Assembly (NCBI GenBank): GCA_001910725.1
Contig: MJGA01000032.1
Coordinates: 62,001 to 126,000 of the forward strand
DNA length: 64,000 nucleotides
Direction: 5' to 3'
DNA from: Phanerodontia chrysosporium
Taxonomy: Eukaryota > Basidiomycota > Agaricomycetes > Polyporales > Phanerochaetaceae
The notes under the pieces are model-generated. The model ran no database searches, was not told where the DNA came from, and saw nothing but the letters and a program-made list of their open reading frames with translations. Positions 25,772 to 38,583 of the stretch are shown here, in pieces. A program made the position numbers and the translations under genes. How positions within the stretch are numbered: the first letter of the stretch is position 1; every line of letters starts with the position of its first letter.

Positions 25772-25973
25772 CAAGCGGTATATACGATGTCCTCGAGCAG
25801 AGCAAGCGACGACAGAGTGAGCAAAAGCAGAGTGAAAGATGTTGTCGAGGTGTAACCTTGTCCTGCCCCCAGGCTCACCTGCCAATCTGGGGAAGCGCCC
25901 GCGGGCAGGCGGGGCAGTGTCCGTCACACGTGGCAGGCCACTCTGCCAGAAATATTCGACAGAAATATTCGTT

Positions 25974-28044
25974 CTAGACATACTGCACGGGCACCGTCCC
26001 CCTCGCCTGTACAGCTCCAAAAATGGTCTCCGCAGCCGTCTCCAGCGCGGGCACCGTGAACTCCATCGTCGCCAGCACCGCGACTGGCCCGTTCAGATAC
26101 ACCCCGAGCACGTCGTACGGCGCGCATGTCGACACCAGCACGAGCTTCTTCTCCGGCCCTGCACGCGCCATGACCCGCTTCAGACACTCCATCTGCCACC
26201 GACCGCCTTCGAACCCGTTCCGCGTCGCGAATACGACCGTTGTCGCCTGCTGCAGGTACTCCTGCGTGCTCGGCGAGACCATTGTGTCTGGCGAGTAGAT
26301 CGCGTGGTGCACCGTCGTCCGCTTCGAGAGCGCAGCCGCAAATGCCGTGTATGACGGCCCGGCAGTGTTTCTCAGCCGCCCCGCTGCGTCGCGCAGCAGC
26401 CCCTCGGCGTCGTCTACTGCGAGGTTGAGACTCTCCATGATCGGAGTGAACACCATGATCGGGCCCTCGTTCGCAGGCAGCGGTAACACCTTTTGCGGGT
26501 CGCGGATAAGTGTCATAGACTCTGCATAGGCCTGCTTGCTCAACGCCAAGTTCGCGTTCTTCAAGACTTCCCATGCGGTAAGGTCCAGAGGTGGCGTCAG
26601 GACGTCGTCCCAAGTGCCAGCGAAAGCGTCCTTCAGCGCTGCGATGCGCTTGCCACTCTCCAGGAGCCTCTCGACTGAAAGGTCGCCGTTCGCAATCGCA
26701 GCGTACGTCTGCTCGATGGCGCCGCGCTGCCGCTGCATCGTGTGGCAGATCATGACAACGTCTGCGCCTGCCTGCAGCGCCATGACAGCCCCGCCTTCCG
26801 ACCCATACTTTTCGGCGACGGCCTCCATCTCGAGGCAGTCGGTCACGATGACACCCGTGAAGCCCATTTGGTCGCGAAGCAAGTCCGTCGTGATCATCCG
26901 TGATAGGGAGCACGGTGTATCAGCGCCAGTGATAAGGGGCAGCGCCATATGCCCCGTCATGATTGTGGCGATGCCGTTGTCGATGAGAGACTGGAATGGC
27001 ACCAACTCAGTTGCAGCGAGCCCTTCGCTGGTCTGCATGATACGCGGAAGGCTGAGGTGCGAGTCTATGTGCGTGTTTCCATGGCCCGGGAAATGCTTGG
27101 CGGAAGGTGCGACCTTGTATCTTGTGAGGCCCTTGCTGACAGCATTGACGAATCGCGAGACCTTGTGAGGATCTGCGGTGGATTAGCTCAAATTCTGAGA
27201 GTCAACAGAGAAGCATACCATCGCCAAATGACCGCACCCCTATGTCATATTTATCTTAATATCGAGAATGGAGAGTGAGGAGGGCACTCACCAATCACAG
27301 GGTTTCGAGGATCAGAATTTACGTCCGCGACTGGGCTGTACCTGCAAAGCGGTCAAACAATATTCACATGAGGAAAAGTAATACGGGCGTACACCCAGTT
27401 GATTCCAGCGACTCTCATCTCCATGGCGGTCGCAGCGGATACCTTGTCCGCGATATCAATAGAGCCAGTCGCAGCAATGGCCATTGCGCCGGGGCTAGTC
27501 GAGTCAGCACATGCATTCACAGCACTCCGAAGTATACTGACAACTGTGTACCGCATGCTGGCGAGCTAAAAGCCGACACTAGGCCTACACAAAGGTATCA
27601 GTAGAGCTTCAGGGCAGGTATACAGGCGTTAGCGCACCGTTTTCTTGGTCAGTGCCAATCATCAGCGGGCGCGGGTGCCCCGCGTCCTTCGCGAGCTGCT
27701 GCAGACTACGGACCAGGGAATGCAGCTGCACAATATCTGCCCTTCATTATCCCCCGCTGCACGCGACGGGGGTGCGTGAGACGTACCGCGGATGTTGCGC
27801 TTCATGAGGATGATGTTCCTGCAAATCCGCCGTGAGTCCGAGCAGTAGTACCGCGACCAGACGCGTGCGTACCCCACATAGTACTCCTGTATGAGTTTTC
27901 TCACGTCCTCCGTGATCTCGTGTCCATGGAAGCCAAACACGAAGTGCTGCAGCGTCGTCAGTACTCACAGCACACTCCGCGAAGTAGACGAGCACGCACC
28001 TGCCCGACCTCGCGCCTGAGCTCAGCGCCGACCTCGGTCATCAT
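25974..28044 (-). CDS. Glycoside hydrolase family 3 beta-N-acetylglucosaminidase (NagZ-like)
   Basis: Exons run from the ATG at 28044 (MMTEVGAELRREVGQ) through HFVFGFHGHEITEDVRKLI, NIILMKRNIR, DIVQLHSLVRSLQQLA, MIGTDQENGLVSAF, ATGSIDIADKVSAATAMEMR and SPVADVNSDPRNPVIGVRSF into a 354-codon last exon. The motif KHFPGHGNTHIDSH carries the general acid/base His typical of NagZ-type GH3 enzymes. The nucleophile Asp is in GVIVTDCLEMEAV. A C-terminal alpha/beta domain is present. No signal peptide is seen, so the enzyme is probably intracellular and may recycle chitin-derived or glycoprotein N-acetylglucosamine. The frame is intact throughout. Confidence 0.88.
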
Positions 28045-28899
28045 GCGAGGCTGTCAAGTGCTGTGTATGTCGCGGTATCGCAGTCGCTGGTGGCCGCGCG
28101 AGAGAGACGGAGAGGGTGCTCCATGCTGCTCGCAGGCCTGGCATCATCGCAGGATGCGCGCCGGCCCGGCGCCGAAGATCAGCAGTCCCGTCCCGGCGTA
28201 TGCCGTGGTTGCGTGAGCATACCAAAGTTGGAAGGTCTGCTGGTTCAACGTTCAACTCATGTTTCGTCTGGCGATTGGGCTGCTGACTTCTCGGGAGGGC
28301 CGGCCTCCAGTTAGGCCCACTGTATGACACTATGGTACAATTACACTTTTCTGCCAATCATCGATATCTTGACTGTCTGAAACAGCAACCTCAATTCCGA
28401 GGCACACTAGCGGACGAGTGACCGATCGAAGTCCAGGAGCAACCATCGGGAGCCGTTGCAACAAGAAGCTTCAAGGCGAAGGCGCTGAATTTGCGGCACG
28501 TCCGCCGGTCGTGATGGAAGAGGGGAGTAGCATGTATGCAGCCGAACAAGCTTACAATCCTGGGAGGGGCGTCCTGAGCGCTGCGCTGAGCAGCGAGTCC
28601 TTCAGGCGTCAGAACGGCCTGTATGCTGAACAGAATGTGTGTGTGTGTGTGTGATGAGCGAACGAATAGATAGATAGATTGTCATCCTGACTCTTGTCTG
28701 CTACATGTGGCGAATCCTAGGTGCTACACGTGTATGAGACAAACAGGTTAGGCTCATTCACATACTCGAGACATTATTTCCTATGCTATAACATACTTTA
28801 CAGTGTTCGGCTCTCGAGGCATTCCGCACTGTCCGAGGAGCCTACATATTCCACGTGCTCTTACCCTGTCTCGGACTCATCGACATCCGCACGGTGCCG
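28045..28899. other. Intergenic with (TG)n and (GATA)n microsatellites
   Basis: No gene is seen. A (TG)9 run lies at 28636-28653 and a short GATA repeat at about 28664-28679. Confidence 0.5.
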
Positions 28900-30834
28900 C
28901 TACCGGATCCGGCCCTCGACGCTGAGCGCGCTCGGCTGCCGGCGCAGGCTCGGCTTCCCCCAGACGTCCCAGAGGCGCAACTTGCCCTCGCTCGGGAGCG
29001 CCAGGAGGACCTTCTGCCCGCTAGGGCTCAAGAGACTGCCTGCGATGAGTGGCGCCTTGGGAGCTGCCGTGATATCGTTCGCTTGGGTCGTGGGCTCATC
29101 AGCGATGCCTGCCAGCTCTGTGAACCGTGATTCGGTGGGCTATCGTCGCCATCTACTCGGAGGCTGGAGACCATGGTCAAGCTGGGGTACTGATGAACGA
29201 CGGCGCTGTTGCCGAAGCGGTGGCGGAGCGGTGCGGTGGGCGTATCGGCGTCGTCCGCATCGAGGTGGTTCGGAGTGATCGTTCGGCCAGGGCCGTGCGT
29301 ACTGAGGAGCTCTTTGCAGTGTGGACTCCAGTGGAGGCTCGTTACCGCTGCATCAATGTCGATGCGATTGGTGCGTTCCGTGCGAGGGCCGAACGGAGTT
29401 GAGAAGGAGCGGCCGGACAGGGATGACATGGAGGTCATTGAAGACGAGCGGGTGAGCGAGCCGCGGGCCAGTGACGTCGCCGAATAGGTCGAGCTATAAG
29501 AAGTCGCAGAGTAGAGCGATGCATAGGTCGAGGTGTGAGAGGAGCTCGGCTGGGTAGCCGATCCAGAAACGTTCCAGATACGGATGATCCCCGCACCGTC
29601 GGCCGTGCTGTCACCGGAGGCAAGGACCTTCGGCTGCCAAGGGCACCACGCAAGAGCCTACACAAAAACTCAGCGGTCGGTTAGAGTGGTGGGAACCGGG
29701 TCACATACCGTAATGGCACCGCTGTGCACCATCTTCTTACGCCGGCCGTTGTGCTCACCAACGTCGAGCGGCTGCTGCATCCGGTCGTCCCAGCAGAGAA
29801 TGAGGCCTGAGTCGTCGCCGCTCGCGAGCAGCTTGCCCTCGCTGTTCCACGCCAGGCTGGTGATCCGTTTCTGGTGACGCATCGCGCGGCGCGACTGCTC
29901 GCGCATCTTCGATGTAGTCGCAATACGCGTATCGTAATGGCGGACGGTGCCTTTGACGCCGCCGACCGTTAGCACGGGCCCGTTCCACCGCATGCTGACC
30001 GCGCCCTTCGCCTGCCAGGACATCGTGCTCTTCCTCGCGGTCACGTCCCATAGCTGGATGTACCCCTTGCTTGTCGCCGATGCGAGGATGTTCGGCTGGT
30101 CGCGTCCGCCGCACTCGAGCAGACGGAGATCGCCATGCGACTCTTTAAGCTTGCACAGCTGCGAGACGTCCTCGTTCAGGGACATGTTCTTCTGGTGCAC
30201 GCGGTTCCCGCGCCCAAAGTACAACACGTTGCTAGCACCCCAGCTCGCGGGCCAGGACGGGCCCGTAAACGGGTTTTCCTCGGTGGGGACGCCTTCCGCC
30301 GTCGCAGTCGTCGAGACACTGAAGTCGATGGCGAGCCGGCCCGCCTTGAGGTGGTGGCGCGCCGACGGCTCTGGAAAGACGGGTACGACGGGGGATGTCG
30401 CGCGGCTACTCACGGATGCTGTTTCACGCATCATGGCAAGGCCGGTCTCGAGGGCTTCCTCCTTGTCGCTGCGACGCCCAGAGAGCAGCGAAAGGTCCGT
30501 GCGCGATGAGCTCGCGCTCAGGGCCGGCGGCCGCGTCGACTCTCGAAGCCGCCGGCTATAGGTTCGGCACATGCGTGGGGACGCAGGCGTGGAACTAGAG
30601 AACTGGTCCAATTTTGTCAGTATTCGGGGAGGGGAAACGGAAACAAAAGGGGATCTCGGAGCTTACTAGGGACACTTCACTTGAAAAGGATTCATTGAGA
30701 CTGGACGTAAAGGACAAGGAAGGAGTGAGACGAGGTCGTTTAATGTCTTCCAGGTCGGTGTCGGGCTCGGAGGAAAGGCTGAGCGTGCGTTTCCGGACAA
30801 GCGTCGATTGGGTTGTCGCCGGCGGCCTGCGCAT
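28900..30834 (-). CDS. Cdc20/Cdh1-family APC/C activator, divergent (possibly meiotic)
   Basis: The ATG at 30834 (MRRPPATTQSTLVRKRTLSL) is followed by a Ser-rich N-terminus. An intron (GTAAGC...GACCAG) joins to FSSSTPASPRM. The WD40 propeller includes GYIQLWDVTARKSTM, GTVRHYDTRI, HQKRITSLAWNSEGKLLASG, ALAWCPWQPKVLASGD, HWSPHCKELLSTHG and KLRLWDV. The last residues are GRIR; a C-terminal Ile-Arg is the APC/C-docking tail of Cdc20/Cdh1/Ama1 proteins. The usual first-blade motif DDxYLNLxDW is replaced by PASWGASNVLYF, which argues against the mitotic Cdc20 or Cdh1 and for a diverged, perhaps meiosis-specific, activator such as Ama1/Mfr1. I could not find a clear C-box. One frame break lies at the GGG run 29137-29139. 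Confidence 0.75.
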
Positions 30835-31828
30835 CACAGCGATCAGAAAAAGCTGCACACCAGACGGCGGAAGAGGTCAGAATGCGTACGAAGAGTCCCG
30901 CTCGTCGTTGTCGACGGTCGACTGCGACATGTGGAATGCGGATGTGATGAGGTGAAGGGAGGGTGGATGGTGTCAGTGTGAGAGTTGGGAATAAAACGAT
31001 TGCCGTCACCCGGCGGCCCACGCGGAGCGATCTCAGATTGATCGCGTTGTTGTCGCGTTATTTGCGCACCCACTTCCTCAACCTCGATCCGCCTCAAATG
31101 CTTTCAGACGATTCCCAAGAGACTTCAACGCGTGGCGACGTATTTTTTCTGAAGGACTTTACGCAGGAAGGACTTCTTTGGTGACTTCAACACGCCAATA
31201 TAGTTTTGCCGAGTTTTCCGCGCGTTGTCGGTCATGGCATAGGCCCAGCTACGGCATGTGGCTTCATAACGTATGTAAAGGGTAAAGTTGGAGAAGGGAG
31301 ATACTGAAACCCACTCTTCATGCCGATGGGCTCCGTTGAAAACCATATTCAAGGCTAAGTTGGAATGCTATCTCTCATTTTGCCGGCTGGTGATCATTTC
31401 ATCTCCTTTACGTCATTATTTCTACAGAAAACTACTCAGAAAAGCAGTGGAAAACTCTGTGTATGAGGTGCCTGACGCAAAATCTAGGAGGGAGCCTGGA
31501 CTACGGTAGTGTTGCAGAAGTAGCCAACTAGATCCACTTCCTTTTCCGGACGCTCGTGCTCGTTTTGAAATCCCGCTGGTGGCATCAGTCTTCACCATCT
31601 CGTCCAAATGGAGTAAGTGCATAGGTTCAACTTTGACATGAAACATTCCCAACCCGACTGGCCGATACTCTACCCATGACGGTACCTACTGGAACAAGGG
31701 ATTGCTACCACTAGCAGCTGAAGTAAGTAAGTAAAGTGCTTATACCATACTTCTATAACATTGTCCGGAATGAGACTGGTCTGGCTAATGCCTAGGATAT
31801 TAATGATGGCACTTAGTGCGAACGGACC
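30835..31828. other. Intergenic, no gene seen
   Basis: About 1 kb between the start of the APC/C activator and the end of the MFS gene. Short ORFs lack conserved sequence. The part from about 31,200 is AT-richer. Confidence 0.5.
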
Positions 31829-33600
31829 TTAGGCCCTCATCTTCTCCTCTACAGCCTTATCCCTGACTACAGTGACATCTCGCCGCTTCATATCGTTCTC
31901 ATCCCAACCCTCTTTCGTGTCCGCTGGCATCCTGACGAAGAAGAAGTTGATGACCATTGCCAGGGCACAGAACCCGATGGACAAGAACAGTGCGCCGCGA
32001 TAGCCTTTGACGGGATTGCGCCCACTATCATTGACCTGCGACTCGACAGTACCAGCGAATCCGAGGCCTGTCGAGAGGCCGTAGCACTGGAGAACGCCGA
32101 TCAGGGAGCCTGCAACACCTGTTCTGAACGCCGCACGGAGTTGGAAGCGATGATTTGTGCTGCGGTTATGAGCAGGTCCGGCCCTGCCCCTGCGATGACG
32201 ACGGCGGGCATGACCTGTGCCCAGTATACCTCGTGTGTCGGCATTGTCGCGACGATCACCGACGCGATAAGGATCGATCCGATGCCGAGAGCCATGATGT
32301 ACTCGATGCGGATGCGCCGGACGAGCTGTGCGCCGACGAAGGCCATGACACTCGAGACGACAACGAACGGGGTCAGGGTCGCGCCAACTGCGGTCGGGGT
32401 GTACTTGCGGACGTCGTACTGCCACAGCAAGGTGTACCAGACAAAGACACCAAAGCCCATAAGCGAGAGGAATACTGCCGCGGCTATTGCACCGAATGAA
32501 GGGCGAGTCCAGATACCGAGGGGAAGAATTGGCTCGTCCGCAAAGCGGGCTTCCCACCCGAGGAATCCTAGGGCGCACAGAATGGAGACGATGAGAAGGA
32601 CGTATTCATAGACTGTCGGCCATCCTACAACAGCCGCTTGACTGCGAGTATTGTGAGTATCCGTGGGATGATGTGAAGCCGCTAGACTTACTTCCAGACA
32701 AAGTTGAAGAGGAACAGTGCGGAGACGCCGAGCCCCATTCCGACGAAGTCGACTTTACCGTCCGGTTCAAGAGGGCTATCCTTCGGAGTTGCAAGGAACG
32801 CTATCCCAAATACAACGAACCCCAGTATAGCTCTGCCAAGGCAGAGTCAGCACATTCACCGGCTCACAATAAGCCAAGACACTCACAGAAAGATGAACTC
32901 CCACTTCCACGCTGCAAACTGCAGAATCAACCCACAGACGAGCCCGCCACCGGCCGCACCGATGGGAGCCGTCGCACCAAAAAGGCCGAGCGCGATGTTG
33001 CGCAGCTTCCCGGGCGGGAATGTGATGCAGAGAAGGGCGACGCAGTTGGGCACCATTATCCCTCCGCCGATCCCCGCACACGCGCGGAGCGCACAAAGCC
33101 CCACAAAATTTGGCGCGAAGCCGCTCGCGATGGTAAACGCGACCCAGAGCACCGCGCCGATGAACAGTACATTGTGGTGCCCGTAGATCGCGCCGAGCCG
33201 CCCGCCGGGGAGAATGAACGCGCCCTGGGTGAGTCTGCAACAGGCTGTCATCAGACACTCGTGACTGGTGCAGCCGCAGGCGCACGTACGGGTAGGCCGC
33301 AGCTATCCAGGCCGTGGCAGCTGCGGACGTCTCGCCAATTCTTGCCGGAATAACCAGCCCAGCGTCGATGCCGCCGCCGAACGCGATCATCTACAGCCAC
33401 CAAGCGCGCGTAAGCATCGTTCCACGTACTGAGCAGGATCGCACATACCTGTACGAGCTGAGTACCAACAACAGATATCATGATAAGGACCCTACGGTGC
33501 ATCGAGAGCTCATGGTGCATGAGTGGACCCGCCCGTTCTTCTGCAGGCGGACCGTCTCTGCGGTGGACGGCGGGTGCACGGACGGTGTCGGCGTGGACAT
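31829..33600 (-). CDS. Major facilitator superfamily transporter, DHA2-like
   Basis: The ATG at 33600 begins MSTPTPSVHPPSTAETVRLQ. Multiple hydrophobic segments follow across several exons: ISVVGTQLVQMIAFGGGIDA, TQGAFILPGGRLGAIYGHHN (loop 2-3 G/R motif), LRACAGIGGGIMVPNCVALL, NIALGLFGATAPIGAAGGGL, AAAVFLSLMGFGVFVWYTLL and GVAGSLIGVLQCYGLSTGLG, ending KRRDVTVVRDKAVEEKMRA. The order matches fungal DHA2 drug:proton antiporters of the ATR1 group; substrate unknown. Two frame breaks occur: at the CC run 32118-32119 (RRSEQ then GVAGSL) and probably at about 33527-33530 in the N-terminal tail. Confidence 0.82.
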
Positions 33601-34456
33601 GGTGTTGCTTCTATGTCGTTGTGTGGTGCCGGCCACTCAGCACCCAAGGTGCCGCCTATATCAAGGGTTGGGAAGTACGACTCGGGCGCTGAACAAGCCC
33701 GAGGCAGATGCCCGAGTGACTAAAGACAGCGGAGAAGAAGCCTCTCTAGAGCCCCAATGCTACCGCGCGTCTTCGTGCACTGGATCGACGCCGTCTCGGA
33801 GCCCCTCGCGAAAGACTGGGACGTGGCGATAGCGCGAACCCATGGCCGAACCCAGCCTCGGGCTTCAGTGTGGCGCAAGCGCTTCTGATTCTCCGTGAAA
33901 TAGGTTAGTTCGGCGTCCACCGAGGTAGTCATTACATTTCATGTTGCAGAGCAATCTGAAGTAGGCGGAAGTCTGCATACAGATATATAGTGGGCGAGTG
34001 ACGAAGAAAGACGCCTCGGGCACGAGAAATGGGTGAGCGCTGCCGGGTCGGGCGACGATGCACTTGATATACTGCTCATGTATCAAGTTAGTACACTCCT
34101 TGCATGGTGACGACGAGAGACACACCTATTGAGTCAGCCAGGCTCGGGCAGATAGAGGTCGTCGGGGCATCCCTTGTGGGGCGATGGTCTTGTAGGTGCG
34201 ACCATAGCTTGCTCACCTCCCTGTAGGAAATAGTCAGTGCAGAACAATTCTATGAACCACATACTCCAGATACCGGTGCTGCGTTGAGTGACAGCCAACA
34301 GTATTCAAGAAGCCACAAGGGTACCCATATTCACTAAGTATGTCTTATGGTTTGATAACTCGATGACAGCCAACAGTGTGGATCCAACCGTGAACCGTGT
34401 TTCATCCTAGGGTACAACTATACAGCACATCACGGTTCCCTTTATTTTCCCAGAAC
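33601..34456. other. Intergenic, no gene seen
   Basis: MFS upstream and UBP6 downstream region. A short direct repeat TGACAGCCAACAG occurs at about 34288 and 34364. No coding sequence was recognised. Confidence 0.45.
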
Positions 34457-37132
34457 TTACGCAAGCGGCCGTGCGCGGTAGAGCAGCACGTACGCACTGG
34501 AGTCCTCGCCGCCGCCCTCGAGCGTCGGGATCTTATCCGCGGGGAACACGCTGACCTTGTTGTCGTCGAATTTATACCAGTCCTCGTCGTCCTCATCGAT
34601 GCTCTGCTTCTGCTCGGGCGACGTCACGGTCGTCGTGGACGACGCTCCGCCCGCGGCGGCCGGTGCGGCGTACGAGACCGGGTGGAAGGCGCGCTTCTTG
34701 ACATACGCCATGTAGTGGCCTGCGTCCGCGGCCGCACCCTTGTGCGTCACGATCGCTGTGGATCATGTCAGCGATGCTGAGATATGATCAAGCCTTAGTG
34801 AAACGCACCGATGAGCTCGTATAACCCGTGCACGCTGCAGCCGACATCGGCCTTGAGGTCGGGGTGGACAAGCGCCTCGAGCTCCTCAAGCTCTTTAGTA
34901 CGGTACACGCTCTCCTCCTGCAGCTCGACCTGGGGCTGCGCCGGTGCCGGCTGCCTTCTGCAGGCGCTGCTGGGCAGCATTGGCGTCCTGCATCTCGACA
35001 TCGCCGTCTCGCGACGCCGGCTGGGCGGTCTTCGTCCGCTTGCGGACTTTCCTCCGCTCAGCACGCTCCTTCTCGATTTCCTTCAATCGCCGTGACACGG
35101 GCAACAACTTCTCTTGGAGGCCGTCAGTCACGATTTCTGAAGCGTCGTACTCGAGCGGGAACTTGACGCGGCGCTATATGCTCGTTAGCGGGGGATACGT
35201 GCGCAGACCGCGGTGAGCGCTTACCATGATCTTCGTCTTCTTGCCAATGTCCTGACGCCACGCGAAGCGGACCATGTGGACCGTTAGATAATTTGGCAGT
35301 CGGCTCAATCGAGACTTGCTCGTGTATGTTGCGTCACGCCGAGCGATGGTGAGTGCTTAGTCAGTGTTGTGTCCAAGGCCTAACCATCGTGTAAGACTCT
35401 ACAGCAACGAGTGTTGTGTTATAAATACGTACGTTCATGATTCCATTCTGCATGTAGTTGGTGTTGATTGTGATGTTGCATTCAATTTTGAGCACACGCT
35501 CAATCGTTATCGAGGGCTCCTCTTCTGGTGCTTCGTCGCACTTCAGACTGTTGTATCGATGCAGGCGGATAGCAGAACATGCGAAGAGCCCATCATCAGT
35601 GAGCTGAATTCTGAGGGTGAGGAATAGCGTAACGCACGTTCTCGTGATCTCGCCAGTCATGAACTGATCTATAAACTTGCGATTCGAGGGGTCTGGGAGT
35701 CCGGGAACGTCCTTTAGAGCATGGGTCATCTGCGTCCAGCACTCTTCGGCGTCTGCAAACGAGCCCCTTAGTCGCGTGCAACACAAGCAACAGAGGTTTC
35801 GCGCACCTTGCTGCGCATACATCGCACCCCCAAGACTCTTGAGTGCACCCGAGCTCCCGCGAGCCATCTCCGCGAATTGTGGGAACGCCTGTCGGAGCGC
35901 GTTCAGGAAGGGAGCTGGCGTGACAGCCTCGGTTGTGCTGCGCATCGAGCTGTACAGGTTCTTGAGGGCAGTGGGCAAGCCTGGAGGTGCACCTGCGTCA
36001 AGTGCAGCCTGAAGCTCCGGAATCGCGCGCATGGCTTGTACAGTGGCGTTCATGTAGCATGTGTTCCCGAGATTAACAAGTCCGACAGGTAGTGCGAGCT
36101 GTGCCGGTTGAGCGAAGGAGATGAAGGAGTTCATAGAATACGTACCGCTTGTGCGAGCTCGCTATCGTCCATGTCTAAGTGAAGAGTGAGTCTCTGCATG
36201 AAAATGCGGCAAGAAGGGATGAGGAAAGGCTAGAGGTCAAGCGGAGACGTGCGCGGATCGGGTCGTAGTCCGTCGATTATGGATGTTGTGTTTGCAATGC
36301 ACCATTACAGCGACCATAACACCAGATAGAATGAAGAGTATTGTCGGTGATCGTTCAGAGGGGATAGCGGGTGACGATGTGGTGTCCCAAAGCGCCTCAA
36401 GAAGGCAGATGGTACTGCATATTTTGGTCAACGGGTAGTCGATGCGATCACAGTCCATGCGGTCGCCAGTCGGAAATGGGGTATGAGAGGTGGAGCCAGA
36501 GGTCGCAACGAAGACTGGATAACAGTATGGACTTAGCCCGTGCTGCGTCGAGACAAGATACGACGTACTTGGCACAATGTTGGCAAGCGGGTCAGCCGAG
36601 CAACAATGCCACTGCACAATCGCCTAGTACCGCTTGCATTGTACGCACATTCGCTTGAAATTGAAGTGCGGCCAAGCCACCACATATATTGCCGATGAAG
36701 AGGCGCACTCCGCTTGACCTCCATGACGCTTCGGTACCTCGTTCGTCAACTCACCTTCAAGGAAAACAGTGGGTGTTGAAGGTGGCTTGGGGAGCTCGCC
36801 TGCCGCACCAATAACCATGAAGGTCTGGCCCTGTATTGATAATTCGTGCTCAGCGACACGCATTTACTCGAGTAAGGCAAGACGCACCTCTTTAGGGCCA
36901 ATCTTGCGCCAGTCCGAGTCGTCCTGCTCAAAATATTGGGACCGCATATCGAATGTCCATCTGCAGCACGCACCTTGAGGACACCGCCCTTGACCATGAC
37001 CTTCATGCGTTCGGGAGGGACACCGGTCTGGTGGTAAACGGCATCCTTGAACACGGTAGGCGGGAGGTCGGGGTCAAGCGGGACGTCGTAAACCTTCCCT
37101 GCGTGCTTGATCTTGACTGATATCGGGGCCAT
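34457..37132 (-). CDS. UBP6: Proteasome-associated deubiquitinase Ubp6/USP14
   Basis: Exon 1 (37132-36974) encodes the N-terminal ubiquitin-like domain, MAPISVKIKHAGKVYDVPLD to MKVMVKGGVLK. DDSDWRKIGPKE and GQTFMVIGAAGELP follow. The catalytic Cys is in GLVNLGNTCYMNATVQ, the active-site His in ADAGHYMAYVKK, and the C-terminus reads WYKFDDNKVSVF then SSAYVLLYRARPLA. LPNYLTVHMVRFAWRQD is a further USP box. The enzyme docks on the proteasome base through its Ubl domain and trims ubiquitin chains. One frame break lies in the linker at about 34930-34960 (KAAG then QPQVELQEE). The intron between VFLE and DMDDSELAQA is unusually long (36754-36175). Confidence 0.92.
36175..36754 (-). other. 580-nt intron of UBP6
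   Basis: GT at 36754 and AG at 36175 join VFLE to DMDDSELAQA exactly as in Ubp6 relatives. The length is about ten times that of the neighbouring introns. It contains a 126-codon open frame without recognisable homology, and I see no terminal repeats. Confidence 0.6.
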
Positions 37133-37430
37133 CGTCGTCGGTGGTGAGTGGGAGGCAGCGGAGAGAGAGCGAGTGCGAATGCCCGACGCGTACGCGAGCG
37201 AAATGAGATGACGCGCGTCCACGGCGTACGTAAGCGTAGACGGCGCCTGTGGGCTGCGCCGGCCGGGCGCACGGGGCGGGGCCGGCGACGGGCCCGGGCG
37301 GGGCTGGCGCGCGCTATGACGTCGGCCGGACGTGTCCACCACGCAGGCACGCAGCAGCGCACAGCTCAAAAGGCTCCTTGCACTCTCTGCAACCCATTCC
37401 TCCACTAATCACACTCAAACCTCGCCCAAG

Positions 37431-38583
37431 ATGACTGTGTAGTGCGTATTCTGCCGAGTGCGACGCGCGTGAGACGACTGACAACAAATACAGCTACACC
37501 CTGACGTTCCTACTGCTCGCGGCCGAGATGGTCACCTTCTGCATCCTCGTCGCGCCTCTCCCTTACGCCGTCCGCAAGAGACTCTTCCACTTCCTTAGCG
37601 AGAGCCCTCTTGTTGCCAAGCTCGCCTACGCCCTCAAGATTACCTTCATGTGCGTCGCCCCCATCCCTGCCACGCTTCGTCACGCGAGACTGCGCACGCG
37701 TCCAGAGGGACAAAGGCAAATGCTGACATGCATTCACGCAGATTCATCACAATTCTCTTCGTGGATGCGCTCCAGCGCATGTGGCGAGTCACTGCTGAGG
37801 CCGACATCGCACGCAACCAGGGGGGTACCGTCCATGACGCCCGGGTAGAAACCAACTTTGCTGCCCGCAAATTCTAGTGCGTACTCTTGCGGCATGCAAA
37901 ACGAGCAGACGTATTGATCAACTACTTGCGCTTGCAGTGCGCAGCGAAACACATACCTTACTGGCTTCTGCCTATTCCTCTCCCTTGTGCTCACCCGCAC
38001 TTTCTACATCCTCCTCGACCTCATTCACACCCAGAAGAGTATGCCCGTCTCAAGCAGGAGGTACGCTTTGCTTCGCTCTCTACCATATCTGTCCGACCCC
38101 CCCTGACCCCAATTGTCGCGTGGCGCTGACACTGCCCCACAGACTGCAAAGACCTCGCGCGACTCCATTGCGGCCGGTGATCAGAGCAAGCAGATCGCGG
38201 AGCTCAAGCAGAAACTCGCTGAAGCAGAGAAGAAGTCGCGCGACTATGGTAAGTTTGCCCTCTTCCTCTTGTTCACCCCTTTGGATGCTCGCAGCTCGGT
38301 TTCCAAGACTGCCAGCGTGCGCCGGGCTGTGCTCTCGAGCGCGCACACGTGGGATAAACTCGGGTTTGTCCAGGTACTGGACGCCTATACACCCGTTCTG
38401 TATATCAGGAGTCTTTCTCTCTTTCTTTTCGATATCTCACTGCACCATGTCGAGCTGTAGCTGATATCAGGCGCAACAGACATTCTCAAGAAGCAGGCAG
38501 CACAGAACCAGGCTGAATACGACCGCCTTGCGACAGAGTTCAACACACGGACCGGTGCCGTGAGTGACAAGCGCAAGGACTGA
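37431..38583 (+). CDS. BAP31/Yet3-like ER membrane protein
   Basis: Exon 1 is only 8 nt (ATGACTGT); the intron at 37439-37493 leads to YTLTFLLLAAEMVTFCILVA. Three hydrophobic segments follow (the first one, then ITFMIFITILFVDALQRMW, then LTGFCLFLSLVLTRTFYIL). A cytosolic coiled coil ends the protein: QIAELKQKLAEAEKKSRDYD and QNQAEYDRLATEF, with a basic C-terminus SDKRKD. BAP31 relatives are ER sorting and quality-control factors. One frame break lies at about 38034 (DLIHTQ then EEYARLKQE), where a second G in the run would restore frame. The promoter is GC-rich and shared with divergent UBP6. Confidence 0.85.

Noticed and set aside
28636..28679. Short repeats as a CRISPR-like array
   Set aside because: They are TG and GATA microsatellites without spacers, in a eukaryotic genome.
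29947..30561. Long plus-strand ORF opposite the APC/C activator
   Set aside because: Antisense shadow of the WD40 exons in GC-rich DNA; no family resemblance.
36237..36617. 126-codon ORF inside the UBP6 intron as a nested gene
   Set aside because: No conserved motif and no exon structure. The flanking exons join perfectly without it.
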